Of a stretch of DNA of 59,674 bases, positions 1 to 8,439 are shown in pieces. This stretch comes from Clostridia bacterium (GTDB lineage: Bacteria; Bacillota; Clostridia; Christensenellales; Borkfalkiaceae): assembly GCA_900766495.1 (NCBI GenBank), contig CAAFVM010000038.1, positions 1-59,674 on the forward strand, written 5' to 3'. The notes beneath the pieces are model-generated. The model did not search any database. It was given only the letters and a program-made list of their open reading frames with translations, and was not told where the DNA came from. Numbering within the stretch: the first letter of the stretch is position 1; the number at the start of each line of letters is the position of its first letter. Both the position numbers and the translations under genes were made by a program.

Positions 1-2
1 CA

Positions 3-24
3 TGTTGAGCTTGTCGAAACATCT
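3..24. repeat. Short palindromic interspersed repeat
   Basis: The segment reads TGTTGAGCTTGTCGAAACAT, an imperfect palindrome. It resembles the TTGAGCTTGTCGAA-type repeats scattered in intergenic DNA of many bacteria. It sits at the window edge, so its full extent is unknown. Confidence 0.4.
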
Positions 25-110
25 CGCGGAAGCGTACCTTTCTAATTCTTCGCGCCATACTTTTTATTATAGTTTAAATTTTCTGCCGCGAAAGCAAAGT
101 TTACAAAAAC

Positions 111-180
111 AACGGCACTACTTAACCCTCGCGGAGCAATACCTAAATAATGAACACACTCCGTCGCGGGAAAGAAGAAA
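111..180 (+). repeat. ~90-bp intergenic repeat, copy A (shortened)
   Basis: The copy starts with AACGGCACTACTTAACCCTC, continues through GCGGAGCAATACCTAAATAA, and ends in CGCGGGAAAGAAGAAA. It matches copies C, D and E at both ends but lacks the middle CCGCGGGGAATTAG segment. Direct comparison within the window is the only evidence. Confidence 0.7.
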
Positions 181-195
181 AAATTCGTTTCCACG

Positions 196-222
196 AGATT
201 CCTCGGCTACGCTCGGAATGAC
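196..222. repeat. Common bacterial interspersed repeat (CATTCCGAGCGTAG type)
   Basis: On the minus strand it reads GTCATTCCGAGCGTAGCCGA followed by GGAATCTC. This has the form of a repeat found in intergenic DNA of many unrelated bacteria, where the core is usually CATTCTGAGCG or a close variant. It is isolated here, between copies A and B of the 90-bp repeat. Confidence 0.5.
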
Positions 223-246
223 ACCAAGGGTAAAAAAGCAAAAACA

Positions 247-303
247 ACTCTCGCGGAGCAATACTTAAATAACGGACGCGCCCCGTCGAGGGGAAGAAGA
301 AAA
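247..303 (+). repeat. ~90-bp intergenic repeat, copy B (truncated 5')
   Basis: The copy begins at the internal CTCTCGCGGAGCAATACTTA segment and ends in CGAGGGGAAGAAGAAAAACG. It lacks the AACGGCACTACTTAACC head and runs directly into copy C, so the copies are arranged head to tail. Confidence 0.65.
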
Positions 304-394
304 ACGGCACTGCCTGACCCTCGCGGTACAAAAACTAAAAACACCACACAACCCTGCCGCGGGGAATTAGAAAAGTACGCGGGAAAGAAGAAAG
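303..394 (+). repeat. ~90-bp intergenic repeat, copy C
   Basis: A full-length copy: the head AACGGCACTGCCTGACCCTC, the segment CGCGGTACAAAAACTAAA, a variable stretch, the middle GCCGCGGGGAATTAGAAAA and the tail ACGCGGGAAAGAAGAAAG. The arms CCCTCGCGG and CCGCGGGG could pair. Confidence 0.75.
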
Positions 395-436
395 AAAAGA
401 AAATTTTAAAACCGACGAAAAACCCCTTGAAAAAAA

Positions 437-466
437 TTGCAATCGCGCCGCCCCTTATGTTATACT
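437..466 (+). promoter_or_regulatory. Likely sigma-A promoter of ftsK
   Basis: A -35-like TTGCAA (437-442) lies 18 bp from a -10-like TATACT (461-466), about 120 nt upstream of the ftsK start. The call rests on motif and spacing only. Confidence 0.45.
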
Positions 467-585
467 ATATATAAACTATAAAATATAATGCATACGCGCG
501 CGCTTCGGCATAGAAACCGCGTGCGTTTCGGTTGACGGGTTGATAAATACTGCGCTACGGACGGCGGCAAAGGGGTTGACGAATT

Positions 586-3500
586 TTGGCTAAAAAGAAA
601 AAAGAAAAAAACGGCGGAGGAATATTTACCGCGGAACTTGCGGGAATGTTGCTTGCCTTAATATCTGCGCTTTCGCTTTTGTGTTTAATAACCGGCGACT
701 CGGTTTTTGAAAAACCGGGCGTTTTCGTGCAACAATTTTTTCTTGGGGCGGCGGGGTATTTTTCCTTTCTCGCTCTTGCTTTTTTGCTGTGGTGGGGGAT
801 AAAACTCATTGCGGGCATAAAAACAAAAGGCACGGCGTTCCGCAAAGTTTTGCTTACTCTCGCGTGCTATTTTTTCATCGCGCTTTTAATATGGCATACC
901 GCGGCTACCGTAAATCTTTTAGGCAGCGGGTATACCGAATATCTTAACGCCTGCTATAATGGCGGCAGTTCTCTTTCGCAAACCACCCCCGGCGGGTGGC
1001 TTTTCGGGGCTATCTGCTATTTTCCCGCGGCGTTAATCACTCCCGTAGGCGCATACGTAGTTTACGGGCTTTTGACCTGTCTTGTTACCGCGCTTATTTT
1101 CAAAAATAAAATTGCGCGCGCCGCCGAATATTTCGGCGAGAAAAACAAAGCTCGTCGCGACAGGAAAGAAGAAAAGCAGAAAGATGAAGCTAAAAATTGC
1201 AAAAACGCCGAGGCATATACTCGCGATACCTATGTTAAATCCGACGACCGCGGCAAACAAAACGGCGACGAATACAACGACTTTCCGCGCGGCGACAACG
1301 GCGATTTAAGGGGCGGTTCGTTTAAAGACGGGCGCTTTTACGAAAACGAACAGGGCGGCGGCAATTCCGACGGTTCGACTTCGGTTGAATCCGCGCGCGC
1401 ACACAAGAAAAACGCGCTCGATACCATATACGCAAACGAGCGTTTCGGCTTAAAAACCAAGCGCGAAATGAAAAAGAACGCCGACCGCGAACGCAGTTTA
1501 AAAATACTTTTCGGCTTGGACGACGGCGCGGCGTATTCTTCTTCGCACGATTTTTACGACGACGAACAAAATCCCGAAAAAAATCCGTTTGCTCCCGAAT
1601 ATTCGCCGAGTTACGGCGGCAGTTATCAGGACGATTACGACCGCGATATGGCGGCTAAAACCGATTACGTGCATCGCCCCGCGGCGTTCGATTATCGTTC
1701 GTCGGTAAGCTCGCCCATGGGTTCGGATATGCCCGACTCGGTAACCGGCAGAAACGAATACGGAAGAGGCGACGACTCGATGCCCGCGCGCGACACCTAC
1801 GTTATAAGCGACGGCAAAAGCCGCGAAAGCGTGAGCGCGTTCGACCGCAGACGTTACGACAGATACGAGCGTATGCGCGCAGGCGAGGAAAACGGAAACG
1901 AAAGAAGCGAGCCTTTTACTTATTCGGAAAGCTACGGCTCGGACGGGAGTTTTAACGATTATTCTTCGTTCTCTTCCCGCAGAAACCAAGCTTTCGGCAG
2001 CCGCGATTATTCCTCGCGCGGGTTTGAAAACGGCGGACGAGCAGACGACGATTTCGTTTCGCGCAGAATAGATTTTTCTTCGCAAAACGATAATGATAAC
2101 TATCGCGGCGGCGGTTTTTCGCAAGGCGTGGCAAACGCCCGTAGCGAACGCGACGACAGAAGCGACGGAAACGTGAACGTATTCGGCGAACGCGTAAGTT
2201 CTTACGGAGCGCGAGGCAACGACTTTGCAAAAGATGATTATTCCGACGAAAACGAAGATTTCAATTCGCGCATCAGGCTCAACGAAGAAGCCGAGGGCTT
2301 TGCTCCCGCCAAGCGTTTCGAGCGCGCAAGCGATAAAAAAGACGAAAACGGCGTAGAGGTTGAAGAGCTTTTCTCCGTCCGCAGAGACAACTCGTTAGAC
2401 GACGAGCCTAAATCGCCCGGAATAGAAGCGCTTAAAAAAGTAAGCGTGGTAAAAGACGATAGAGCGGGACAAACGACAAATACAACAACAGAAAAACGCC
2501 CGCCGTTCGTAGCTGCCGCCGATATAAGCGGCGACGGACTTAATTCGAGGCAGGAAAACCGCGATTATTCCGCTGGTAATGCCGCGTATGCGGTTTCTTC
2601 TTCCGCCGCTCCCGTTTCGGCAATGGGGGCTGATCCGTCGGCTTCGGCACCCGCAGGGGCAACCGATTCCCGCCCGACGCGCGGCTCGCAGTTAAAACTT
2701 GCCGACGTTCCCGAGGGCAACAGGCTTGAAAACCCCATCGACAATATGCCCGCGAACTATCGCTATAATTTTGCGCCGTATAAGCTCATGAACGATTATC
2801 GCCCCGACGCGGCGGCGATTGCGGCAACCAAGCGCGAGCAGGAAAGCCGTAAAGAAACCATACTCGGCGTGCTGAAAAACGCGAATATCGACGCGCAGAT
2901 AGTGGACGTAAAATACGGCCCCGCGCTTACTCGTTTCGAACTTACCATACCCACGTCCACCTCTATTAAAAAGGTGCTTGAAAAGCAGGACGATTTGAAC
3001 CTTTGGCTTGCGGCGAAAGGCAAAATAAGAATAGTGGCGCCAATAACGGGAACCACTCGCATAGGCATAGAGGTGCCTAACTCCTCGCCGCAAACGGTAG
3101 GGCTTAAAGAACTTGTTATGGCGGACGGGTTTAAAAACGCCAAAAAATCTTCGCTCACTTTCTGTTTGGGTAAAGATTTGGTGGGTAACCCCGTAAACCT
3201 CGATTTAACCAAGATGCCGCACCTTTTGGTGGCGGGCGCAACGGGTACCGGCAAGAGCGTATTTTTGAATACTTTGCTTATAAGCTTAATGTATAAATAC
3301 ACTCCGCAGGAACTCCGCATAATTCTGGTAGACCCGAAAATAGTTGAGTTTTCGCTGTTCAAAGGCACGCCTAACCTGTTGTTCGACGAAATTATAACCG
3401 AAACCCGCAAAGCCTGCGCAATGCTCGACTGGGCTTGCAAGGAAATGGACGACCGCTACCTTAAACTGCACGACGTTCTGGTTAAAAACGTTGACGAATA

Positions 3501-4284
3501 CAACGCTTACGTAGCCGAGCGCGGCGGCAAGCCGATGTATAAAATTCTTATAATCATCGACGAGTTCGCCGACCTTATGGCCACAGCGACCGACAAAAAG
3601 AACATAGAAAACAAAATAGGCAGAATAGCCGCGAAAGCGCGCGCCGCGGGCATACACCTTATAATGGCAACTCAACGCCCGTCGGTAGATATTATGGAGG
3701 GCTCTATAAAGACCAACTTTACCTCGCGAATCGCGTTTAAAATGTCGTCGCCTACCGACGCGCAGGTTATTATGGGCGAAATAGGCGCCGAAAAATTGCT
3801 TGGCAGGGGCGACGTGCTTTACCGCACAAGCACTATGATGGGAACCGAGCGTGCGCAGGGAGCATTTATCGATACACCCGAAATAGACCGTATCTGTAAA
3901 TATTTAAGCGAGCACAACAAGTGCTATTATAACGAAGAAGCTTTGGACGAAATAACCAAAAACTGCGAGAAAGAGGACGCTACCGCCGCCAACGCCACCG
4001 ACGTTTTAGGCGGAGAAAGCGGTTCGTCCACGCCGGTTAAAAACGACGAGGAAATTATTAAACGCGCTATGCGCCTTGCAATTTCCATTAACAACATATC
4101 CACGTCGATGATGCAACGCAGGCTGGGACTCGGTTACCCCAAGGCGGCTAAAATAATGGATACTTTGGTCGACAGAAAATATGTAGGACCGTCGCTCGAT
4201 TCAAGAACGCGCGAAATAAAAATGACGAAAGAGGAGTTCGAGCAGACTTTCGGCGAACCTTTCGACATAACCGGTCAAGGGTGA
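586..4284 (+). CDS. ftsK: DNA translocase FtsK/SpoIIIE
   Basis: ATP-driven DNA pump at the division or sporulation septum that moves chromosomal DNA. About four membrane segments lie within residues 14-175. A very long linker (about 185-735) rich in Asp, Arg, Ser, Tyr, Gly and Asn follows. The motor domain carries Walker A GATGTGKS (884-891), a Walker B region ending in DEFADLM near 992, and the family segment MATQRPSVD. A C-terminal winged helix (gamma, about 1150-1220) includes RRLGLGYPKAAKIMD. At 1232 residues it is far longer than the usual ~800, all of it in the linker. The start is TTG with AGGGG about 11 nt upstream; no ATG lies nearby. Family identity is certain; a division role versus a sporulation role cannot be separated from sequence. 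Confidence 0.96.
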   Translation: MAKKKKEKNGGGIFTAELAGMLLALISALSLLCLITGDSVFEKPGVFVQQFFLGAAGYFSFLALAFLLWWGIKLIAGIKTKGTAFRKVLLTLACYFFIALLIWHTAATVNLLGSGYTEYLNACYNGGSSLSQTTPGGWLFGAICYFPAALITPVGAYVVYGLLTCLVTALIFKNKIARAAEYFGEKNKARRDRKEEKQKDEAKNCKNAEAYTRDTYVKSDDRGKQNGDEYNDFPRGDNGDLRGGSFKDGRFYENEQGGGNSDGSTSVESARAHKKNALDTIYANERFGLKTKREMKKNADRERSLKILFGLDDGAAYSSSHDFYDDEQNPEKNPFAPEYSPSYGGSYQDDYDRDMAAKTDYVHRPAAFDYRSSVSSPMGSDMPDSVTGRNEYGRGDDSMPARDTYVISDGKSRESVSAFDRRRYDRYERMRAGEENGNERSEPFTYSESYGSDGSFNDYSSFSSRRNQAFGSRDYSSRGFENGGRADDDFVSRRIDFSSQNDNDNYRGGGFSQGVANARSERDDRSDGNVNVFGERVSSYGARGNDFAKDDYSDENEDFNSRIRLNEEAEGFAPAKRFERASDKKDENGVEVEELFSVRRDNSLDDEPKSPGIEALKKVSVVKDDRAGQTTNTTTEKRPPFVAAADISGDGLNSRQENRDYSAGNAAYAVSSSAAPVSAMGADPSASAPAGATDSRPTRGSQLKLADVPEGNRLENPIDNMPANYRYNFAPYKLMNDYRPDAAAIAATKREQESRKETILGVLKNANIDAQIVDVKYGPALTRFELTIPTSTSIKKVLEKQDDLNLWLAAKGKIRIVAPITGTTRIGIEVPNSSPQTVGLKELVMADGFKNAKKSSLTFCLGKDLVGNPVNLDLTKMPHLLVAGATGTGKSVFLNTLLISLMYKYTPQELRIILVDPKIVEFSLFKGTPNLLFDEIITETRKACAMLDWACKEMDDRYLKLHDVLVKNVDEYNAYVAERGGKPMYKILIIIDEFADLMATATDKKNIENKIGRIAAKARAAGIHLIMATQRPSVDIMEGSIKTNFTSRIAFKMSSPTDAQVIMGEIGAEKLLGRGDVLYRTSTMMGTERAQGAFIDTPEIDRICKYLSEHNKCYYNEEALDEITKNCEKEDATAANATDVLGGESGSSTPVKNDEEIIKRAMRLAISINNISTSMMQRRLGLGYPKAAKIMDTLVDRKYVGPSLDSRTREIKMTKEEFEQTFGEPFDITGQG

Positions 4285-4352
4285 TGCCGTTGATTGCACG
4301 GGGTGTCTGTTCTGTTAGATTGAGCAAGAGAAGCGCAGCCGCATAGTTGAAT

Positions 4353-4442
4353 AACGGCACTACTTAACCCTCGCGGAGAAAAACTAAACAATAATGCAAC
4401 ATTGCCGCGGGGAATTAGAAAAAAACGCGGGGAAGAAGAAAA
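4353..4442 (+). repeat. ~90-bp intergenic repeat, copy D
   Basis: Full copy beginning AACGGCACTACTTAACCCTC and ending CGCGGGGAAGAAGAAAA, with the middle GCCGCGGGGAATTAGAAAA. It lies just downstream of ftsK and is immediately followed by copy E. Its head is identical to that of copy A, which is on the other side of ftsK. Confidence 0.8.
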
Positions 4443-4443
4443 G

Positions 4444-4535
4444 AACGGCACTATTTAGCCCTCGCGGTACAATACTTAAATAAAAGGAATACCAAGCCGC
4501 GGGGAATTAGAAAAAAACGCGGGGAAGAAGAAAAA
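4444..4535 (+). repeat. ~90-bp intergenic repeat, copy E, abutting rimO
   Basis: Full copy beginning AACGGCACTATTTAGCCCTC, with a middle and tail almost identical to copy D. It ends within 2 nt of the rimO ATG, so its purine-rich tail (GGGGAAGAAG, 4521-4530) occupies the position of the ribosome binding site. Confidence 0.8.
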
Positions 4536-4536
4536 C

Positions 4537-5853
4537 ATGGAGAAAAAAACTTTGGGCGTAATATCGCTCGGGTGCGACAAAAACAGAGTAGACAGCGAGA
4601 AATTGCTCGCTTCGGTGTTTGAAGACTACACGGTAACGTCCGATATATCGCAAGCGCAAATAATACTTATAAACTCGTGCGCGTTTTTGGAAAGCGCACG
4701 AAAAGAAGCCATCGACGTAGCTATCGACTGCGCGAAATACCGCACCGACGGCAAGCTTGAAAAGCTTATTATGAGCGGGTGCCTGCCTCAAAAATTCATA
4801 GGCGAACTGTTCGACGGGCTTACCGAGGTAGACGGCTTTTTAGGCACGCTCGATTACGACTTGTTTAACGCCACCGTAGCCGAATGCTATAACGGCAAGC
4901 GGGTAAACAACGTGGGCAAGGGCAAAGGATTCGACGAAAAGTCTCGCACGGTGACTACGCCCGAACACTACGCTTATTTAAAAATAGCCGACGGATGCGA
5001 CAATCATTGTACATATTGCCTTATTCCCTATATACGCGGCAAATATAAATCGGAAAAAATGAGCGACCTTATAGAGGAAGCTTCCCGTTTGGGCGAAGTG
5101 AGCGAACTTATTCTGGTCGCGCAGGATATAACCCGTTACGGCACCGATATTTACGGAACGCCCAAGCTTGTGGAACTTTTGCGCGCGCTTTCGTCGTTAG
5201 ACGGAATAAATTCCATAAGATTGTTATATTGCTATCCCGATATGCTCACCGACGAGCTGATTGACGAAATAGCAAATAACGATAAAATTATAAAATACAT
5301 AGATATTCCTTTGCAACACGCGTCGGACGGAGTGCTTAAACGCATGAATCGCCGCGGCACAACCGAAAGCTATCTGACGCTTGTCAAAAAGCTTAAAGAA
5401 AAGGTTCCGGGCATAGCGATTCGCTCAACGTTTATAGCGGGGTTCCCCGGCGAAAGCGAAGCCGACGTGGACGCGCTTATAAACTTTTTGCAAAAAGCCG
5501 AGCTTTTCAACGCGGGCTTCTTCGCTTATTCGAGGGAAGAGGGTACACCCGCATACAGGCTCGACGGGCAGCTTCCCGCAAAAGTCAAGCGCGAGCGCGT
5601 TAAAAAGCTTTACGGCGTGCAAAAGGAAATATCGAAAAACAATCTTGCGAAATTCAAAGGCAAGGTTATAAACGTGGTTTGCGACGGTATAGATTATGAT
5701 GGTCAGCGGTTTTTCGGCAGGGCATATTTTCAGGCGCCCGACATCGACGGAAAGGTATTTTTCAAGTCGGACGAAACGGTGGCGCAGGGGCAGACGTACC
5801 GTGTGAAAATAACCAGAACCGGCGCTTACGACTTGTTCGGGAGGACTGTATGA
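4537..5853 (+). CDS. rimO: Ribosomal protein S12 methylthiotransferase RimO
   Basis: Radical-SAM enzyme that adds a methylthio group to an aspartate of ribosomal protein S12. The N-terminal UPF0004 domain starts with SLGCDKNRVDSE, typical of RimO rather than MiaB, and has the usual three cysteines (Cys13 and those in NSCAF and SGCLP). The radical-SAM motif is C154-x3-C158-x2-C161 in CDNHCTYC. A C-terminal TRAM-like region follows. Its 438 residues match the family length. The start ATG is 12 nt after GGGG in the flanking repeat and there is no better upstream start. The last 4 nt overlap pgsA as ATGA, so the two are probably cotranscribed and translationally coupled. Confidence 0.95.
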   Translation: MEKKTLGVISLGCDKNRVDSEKLLASVFEDYTVTSDISQAQIILINSCAFLESARKEAIDVAIDCAKYRTDGKLEKLIMSGCLPQKFIGELFDGLTEVDGFLGTLDYDLFNATVAECYNGKRVNNVGKGKGFDEKSRTVTTPEHYAYLKIADGCDNHCTYCLIPYIRGKYKSEKMSDLIEEASRLGEVSELILVAQDITRYGTDIYGTPKLVELLRALSSLDGINSIRLLYCYPDMLTDELIDEIANNDKIIKYIDIPLQHASDGVLKRMNRRGTTESYLTLVKKLKEKVPGIAIRSTFIAGFPGESEADVDALINFLQKAELFNAGFFAYSREEGTPAYRLDGQLPAKVKRERVKKLYGVQKEISKNNLAKFKGKVINVVCDGIDYDGQRFFGRAYFQAPDIDGKVFFKSDETVAQGQTYRVKITRTGAYDLFGRTV

Positions 5854-6452
5854 ATTTACCAAACAAAATAACTTTGGCGCGTATCGCGATGATTCCCGCG
5901 TTCGTGGTTTTATATTACGTTACCGCCATTCCGCACAACTTTCTGTATGCGGCTATAGTGTTTGCTCTTGCGGCTTTTACCGACTTTTTAGACGGCTATA
6001 TCGCCCGCAAATACAATATGGTAACCGATTTCGGTAAGTTTTTAGACCCCATAGCCGATAAAGTACTTGTTTTAACCGCCTTTATGCTTATGCTTACGGG
6101 CGTAGGCGGCGGCATTTTGCCCGCTATAAGCGGCGGCGTGGGCGTTTCTATAATAATAGCGCGCGAAATGCTTGTGGCTTCGTTCCGCATGGTGGCGGCA
6201 AGCAAAAACGTGGTTATTGCCGCAGACAAACTTGGCAAAATAAAAACTTTTACGCAGGATTTTGCAATACTTTTCCTGCTTGTGGGCAAGGCGTTCGAGG
6301 GCGGCGCGCCGTTCGGCAGTTATTTCGACGCGTTCACCGCGGTTTATTACGTTGGCTTCGGCTTATACGTTTTAAGCGTGCTGTTCACCATTATTTCGGG
6401 CGTAAGCTATATTTATAAAAACCGCGCGGTGCTTAAAGGCACTACCGCCTGA
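5850..6452 (+). CDS. pgsA: CDP-diacylglycerol-glycerol-3-phosphate 3-phosphatidyltransferase
   Basis: Makes phosphatidylglycerol phosphate, the committed step to anionic phospholipids, in the membrane. The complete CDP-alcohol phosphotransferase signature is present: D45, D48-G49, A52-R53, G62, D66 and D70, with exact family spacing. Several hydrophobic segments cover about residues 10-40, 70-110 and 140-190. At 200 residues it has the normal length. It overlaps the rimO stop by 4 nt and is followed by cinA and recA, the order known from Bacillus subtilis, which supports pgsA over other CDP-alcohol transferases. Confidence 0.93.
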   Translation: MNLPNKITLARIAMIPAFVVLYYVTAIPHNFLYAAIVFALAAFTDFLDGYIARKYNMVTDFGKFLDPIADKVLVLTAFMLMLTGVGGGILPAISGGVGVSIIIAREMLVASFRMVAASKNVVIAADKLGKIKTFTQDFAILFLLVGKAFEGGAPFGSYFDAFTAVYYVGFGLYVLSVLFTIISGVSYIYKNRAVLKGTTA

Positions 6453-6510
6453 TTTTTGCGGCGGCGTTGCGGATTATATTTGAACAAAACAAACGAGGCG
6501 ATATTAAAAA

Positions 6511-7227
6511 ATGCCTAAAATATACGATAGCAATCAGGTTGTTTTTAAACTTTTCGGCGTGCCGCATTCGGCAAGGGACGAGGCTACCGCCGCAGTGGCT
6601 CGCGATTTCGGGCTTGAACTTAAATTTAAGGAAGAATACGGCGATATACGCGCGTCGCTTATTTATGACGACCAAACCACAAAGGTGAACGCCGATGGCG
6701 CGGTTAAATATTTTTTGAATAAGTTTTCGCAGTTCGTGTATTCAACCGAGGACGAATCGCTTGAAAAGTGCGCGGTGGACCTTTTGAAAGTGCGCCACTT
6801 AACCCTTTGCACGGCTGAATCGTTTACCGGCGGCGAGCTTGCTCGGGCTATAGTTTCGGTTCCCGGCGCAAGCAAAATATTTTACGAGGGACTGGTTACT
6901 TACAACGTTCTCGCCAAAGAAAAACGCCTTGGGGTTTCGCCCGCCACGGTTAGTTTGAAAACAGTGGTTTCAAGCGAGGTCGCGTTCGAAATGGTGCGCG
7001 GGCTTCTGCGCGAGGGCAACTGCAACGTAGCCGCCGCAACCACGGGCTACGCTTCGCCGAGCGACAACCCCGACGAGCCTTGCGGGCTTTGCTATATAGC
7101 CGCGGGTAAGGGGGTAAACGTAAACGTTTGCCGTTATAACTTTTTCGGCACGCGCGAAGAAATTATGAAGCAGGGCGCGAACGCCGCTTTGTATATGCTT
7201 ATAAAAACCGTGAACGCCGAAGAATAA
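6511..7227 (+). CDS. cinA: CinA-family protein with C-terminal nicotinamide-nucleotide amidase domain
   Basis: The C-terminal part (about residues 85-238) matches the CinA/PncC amidohydrolase domain, which deamidates nicotinamide mononucleotide in NAD recycling. Visible family segments are TAESFTGGELARAI, VPGASKIFYEGLVTYN and ATTGYASP. The first ~80 residues resemble only the small linker domain of full-length CinA; the N-terminal molybdopterin-binding-like domain is missing, giving 238 residues instead of about 410. It lies between pgsA and recA as in Bacillus. GAGG about 11 nt upstream supports the ATG. Enzymatic activity is inferred from the family. Confidence 0.88.
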   Translation: MPKIYDSNQVVFKLFGVPHSARDEATAAVARDFGLELKFKEEYGDIRASLIYDDQTTKVNADGAVKYFLNKFSQFVYSTEDESLEKCAVDLLKVRHLTLCTAESFTGGELARAIVSVPGASKIFYEGLVTYNVLAKEKRLGVSPATVSLKTVVSSEVAFEMVRGLLREGNCNVAAATTGYASPSDNPDEPCGLCYIAAGKGVNVNVCRYNFFGTREEIMKQGANAALYMLIKTVNAEE

Positions 7228-7343
7228 AACGCGAGGTTTTATATAAGGCATTATTATATAAAAGGCGCGTTGCGGCAAATTAAAACCAAAAAATAAACGC
7301 CTTACGGGCGATTGAATAACGAAAAAAATAAGAGGAAAATAAA

Positions 7344-8372
7344 ATGGACGACAAGAAAAAAGCTTTGGAACAGGTGCTTTCGCAAATCGAAAAGCAGTAC
7401 GGCAAAGGCGCAATAATGCGTTTGGGCGAAGATTCCCGCGAAATGACGGTCGAAGTAATCCCCACGGGTTGCCTCGCGCTCGACATTGCCCTCGGCACGG
7501 GCGGGGTTCCGCGCGGAAGAATTATCGAAATCTTCGGACCGGAATCTTCGGGTAAAACTACCGTAACCCTGCACATTATTGCCGAAACTCAAAAAATGGG
7601 CGGCATCGCCGCGTTTATCGACGCAGAGCATGCTCTCGACCCCACTTACGCCGCAAACCTCGGCGTAGACCTCGATAATCTCTACGTTTCTCAACCCGAC
7701 ACAGGCGAACAGGCGCTCGATATAACCGACAGCCTCGTTCGCAGCGGCGCGGTAGACTTGATAGTGGTAGACAGCGTTGCCGCGCTCACCCCCAAGGCGG
7801 AAATCGAGGGCGATATGGGCGACCAGCACGTAGGTTTGCAGGCGCGCCTTATGTCGCAGGCTCTGCGCAAACTTACGGCTATAACCAACAAGTCGAAAAC
7901 CTGCGTAATATTCATAAACCAACTGCGCGAAAAGGTCGGCGTAATGTTCGGCAACCCCGAAACCACCCCCGGCGGCAAAGCGCTTAAATTCTATTCGAGC
8001 GTTCGCCTCGACATAAGAAAAGCCGACGCGCTTAAAGACTCCGACGGCGTTTACGGCAACCGCACCAAAGTGAAAGTGGTTAAAAACAAGCTTGCGCCTC
8101 CGTTCAAAACCGCCGAATTCGATATGATTTACGGCAAAGGCATTTCGCAGGAGGGCTGCCTGCTCGATATAGGCGTGGATAAGGGCATTATAGAAAAGAG
8201 CGGAAGCTGGTTCTCGTATAATGGCGAAAAATTCGCGCAGGGCAGAGAAAAAGCCAAAGATTATATTGCGAATAACGTGGAGTTCAAAAATGAACTCGAC
8301 CAAAAAATTCGCGAAATCTGCTTTAAGAAAGCCGACGAGGAAAACGCGGCTACCGCCGAAAAAGCCGAATAA
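7344..8372 (+). CDS. recA: Recombinase RecA
   Basis: DNA-dependent ATPase for homologous strand exchange and SOS induction. Walker A is GPESSGKT (65-72). The segments FIDAEHALD, LIVVDSVAALTPKAEIEGDMGD and FINQLREKVGVMFGNPETTPGG are the canonical RecA core. Its 342 residues are near the usual ~350. GAGG before the ATG is the ribosome binding site. The region upstream (7228-7343) shows no clear LexA/DinR box (GAAC-N4-GTTC), so SOS control is not evident from sequence. cysE follows in the same direction after a strong stem-loop. Confidence 0.98.
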   Translation: MDDKKKALEQVLSQIEKQYGKGAIMRLGEDSREMTVEVIPTGCLALDIALGTGGVPRGRIIEIFGPESSGKTTVTLHIIAETQKMGGIAAFIDAEHALDPTYAANLGVDLDNLYVSQPDTGEQALDITDSLVRSGAVDLIVVDSVAALTPKAEIEGDMGDQHVGLQARLMSQALRKLTAITNKSKTCVIFINQLREKVGVMFGNPETTPGGKALKFYSSVRLDIRKADALKDSDGVYGNRTKVKVVKNKLAPPFKTAEFDMIYGKGISQEGCLLDIGVDKGIIEKSGSWFSYNGEKFAQGREKAKDYIANNVEFKNELDQKIREICFKKADEENAATAEKAE

Positions 8373-8389
8373 TATAATTAACGATTTTT

Positions 8390-8417
8390 GCGCGCACCCG
8401 TAGAATGCGGGCGCGCG
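8390..8417 (+). other. Strong GC-rich stem-loop between recA and cysE
   Basis: GCGCGCACCCG (8390-8400) faces CGGGCGCGCG (8408-8417) across a 7-nt loop, with one bulged A. No T-run follows, so it is not a standard terminator. It could be an mRNA stability or processing element between recA and cysE. Confidence 0.5.
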
Positions 8418-8439
8418 TAAAATATTATTGCGGGAGTAA

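Larger units (their letters stand above)
1..585. other. Repeat-rich intergenic region upstream of ftsK
   Basis: No convincing gene is visible here. The stretch holds three copies of a ~90-bp repeat (about 111-180, 247-303 and 303-394), two short palindromic interspersed repeats (near 3-24 and 196-222), and a likely promoter at 437-466 for ftsK. An open frame covers 2-268 on the plus strand, but it runs through the repeats, has no recognisable protein features and is not supported as a gene. Confidence 0.7.

Noticed and set aside
2..268. An 88-codon plus-strand frame at the window start
   Set aside because: It runs through two kinds of intergenic repeat, has no ribosome binding site and no protein features.
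111..394. CRISPR array
   Set aside because: The repeats are ~90 bp, diverged and without regular unique spacers, and no cas gene is present.
7228..7343. SOS (LexA/DinR) box before recA
   Set aside because: No GAAC-N4-GTTC pattern was found in the upstream region.
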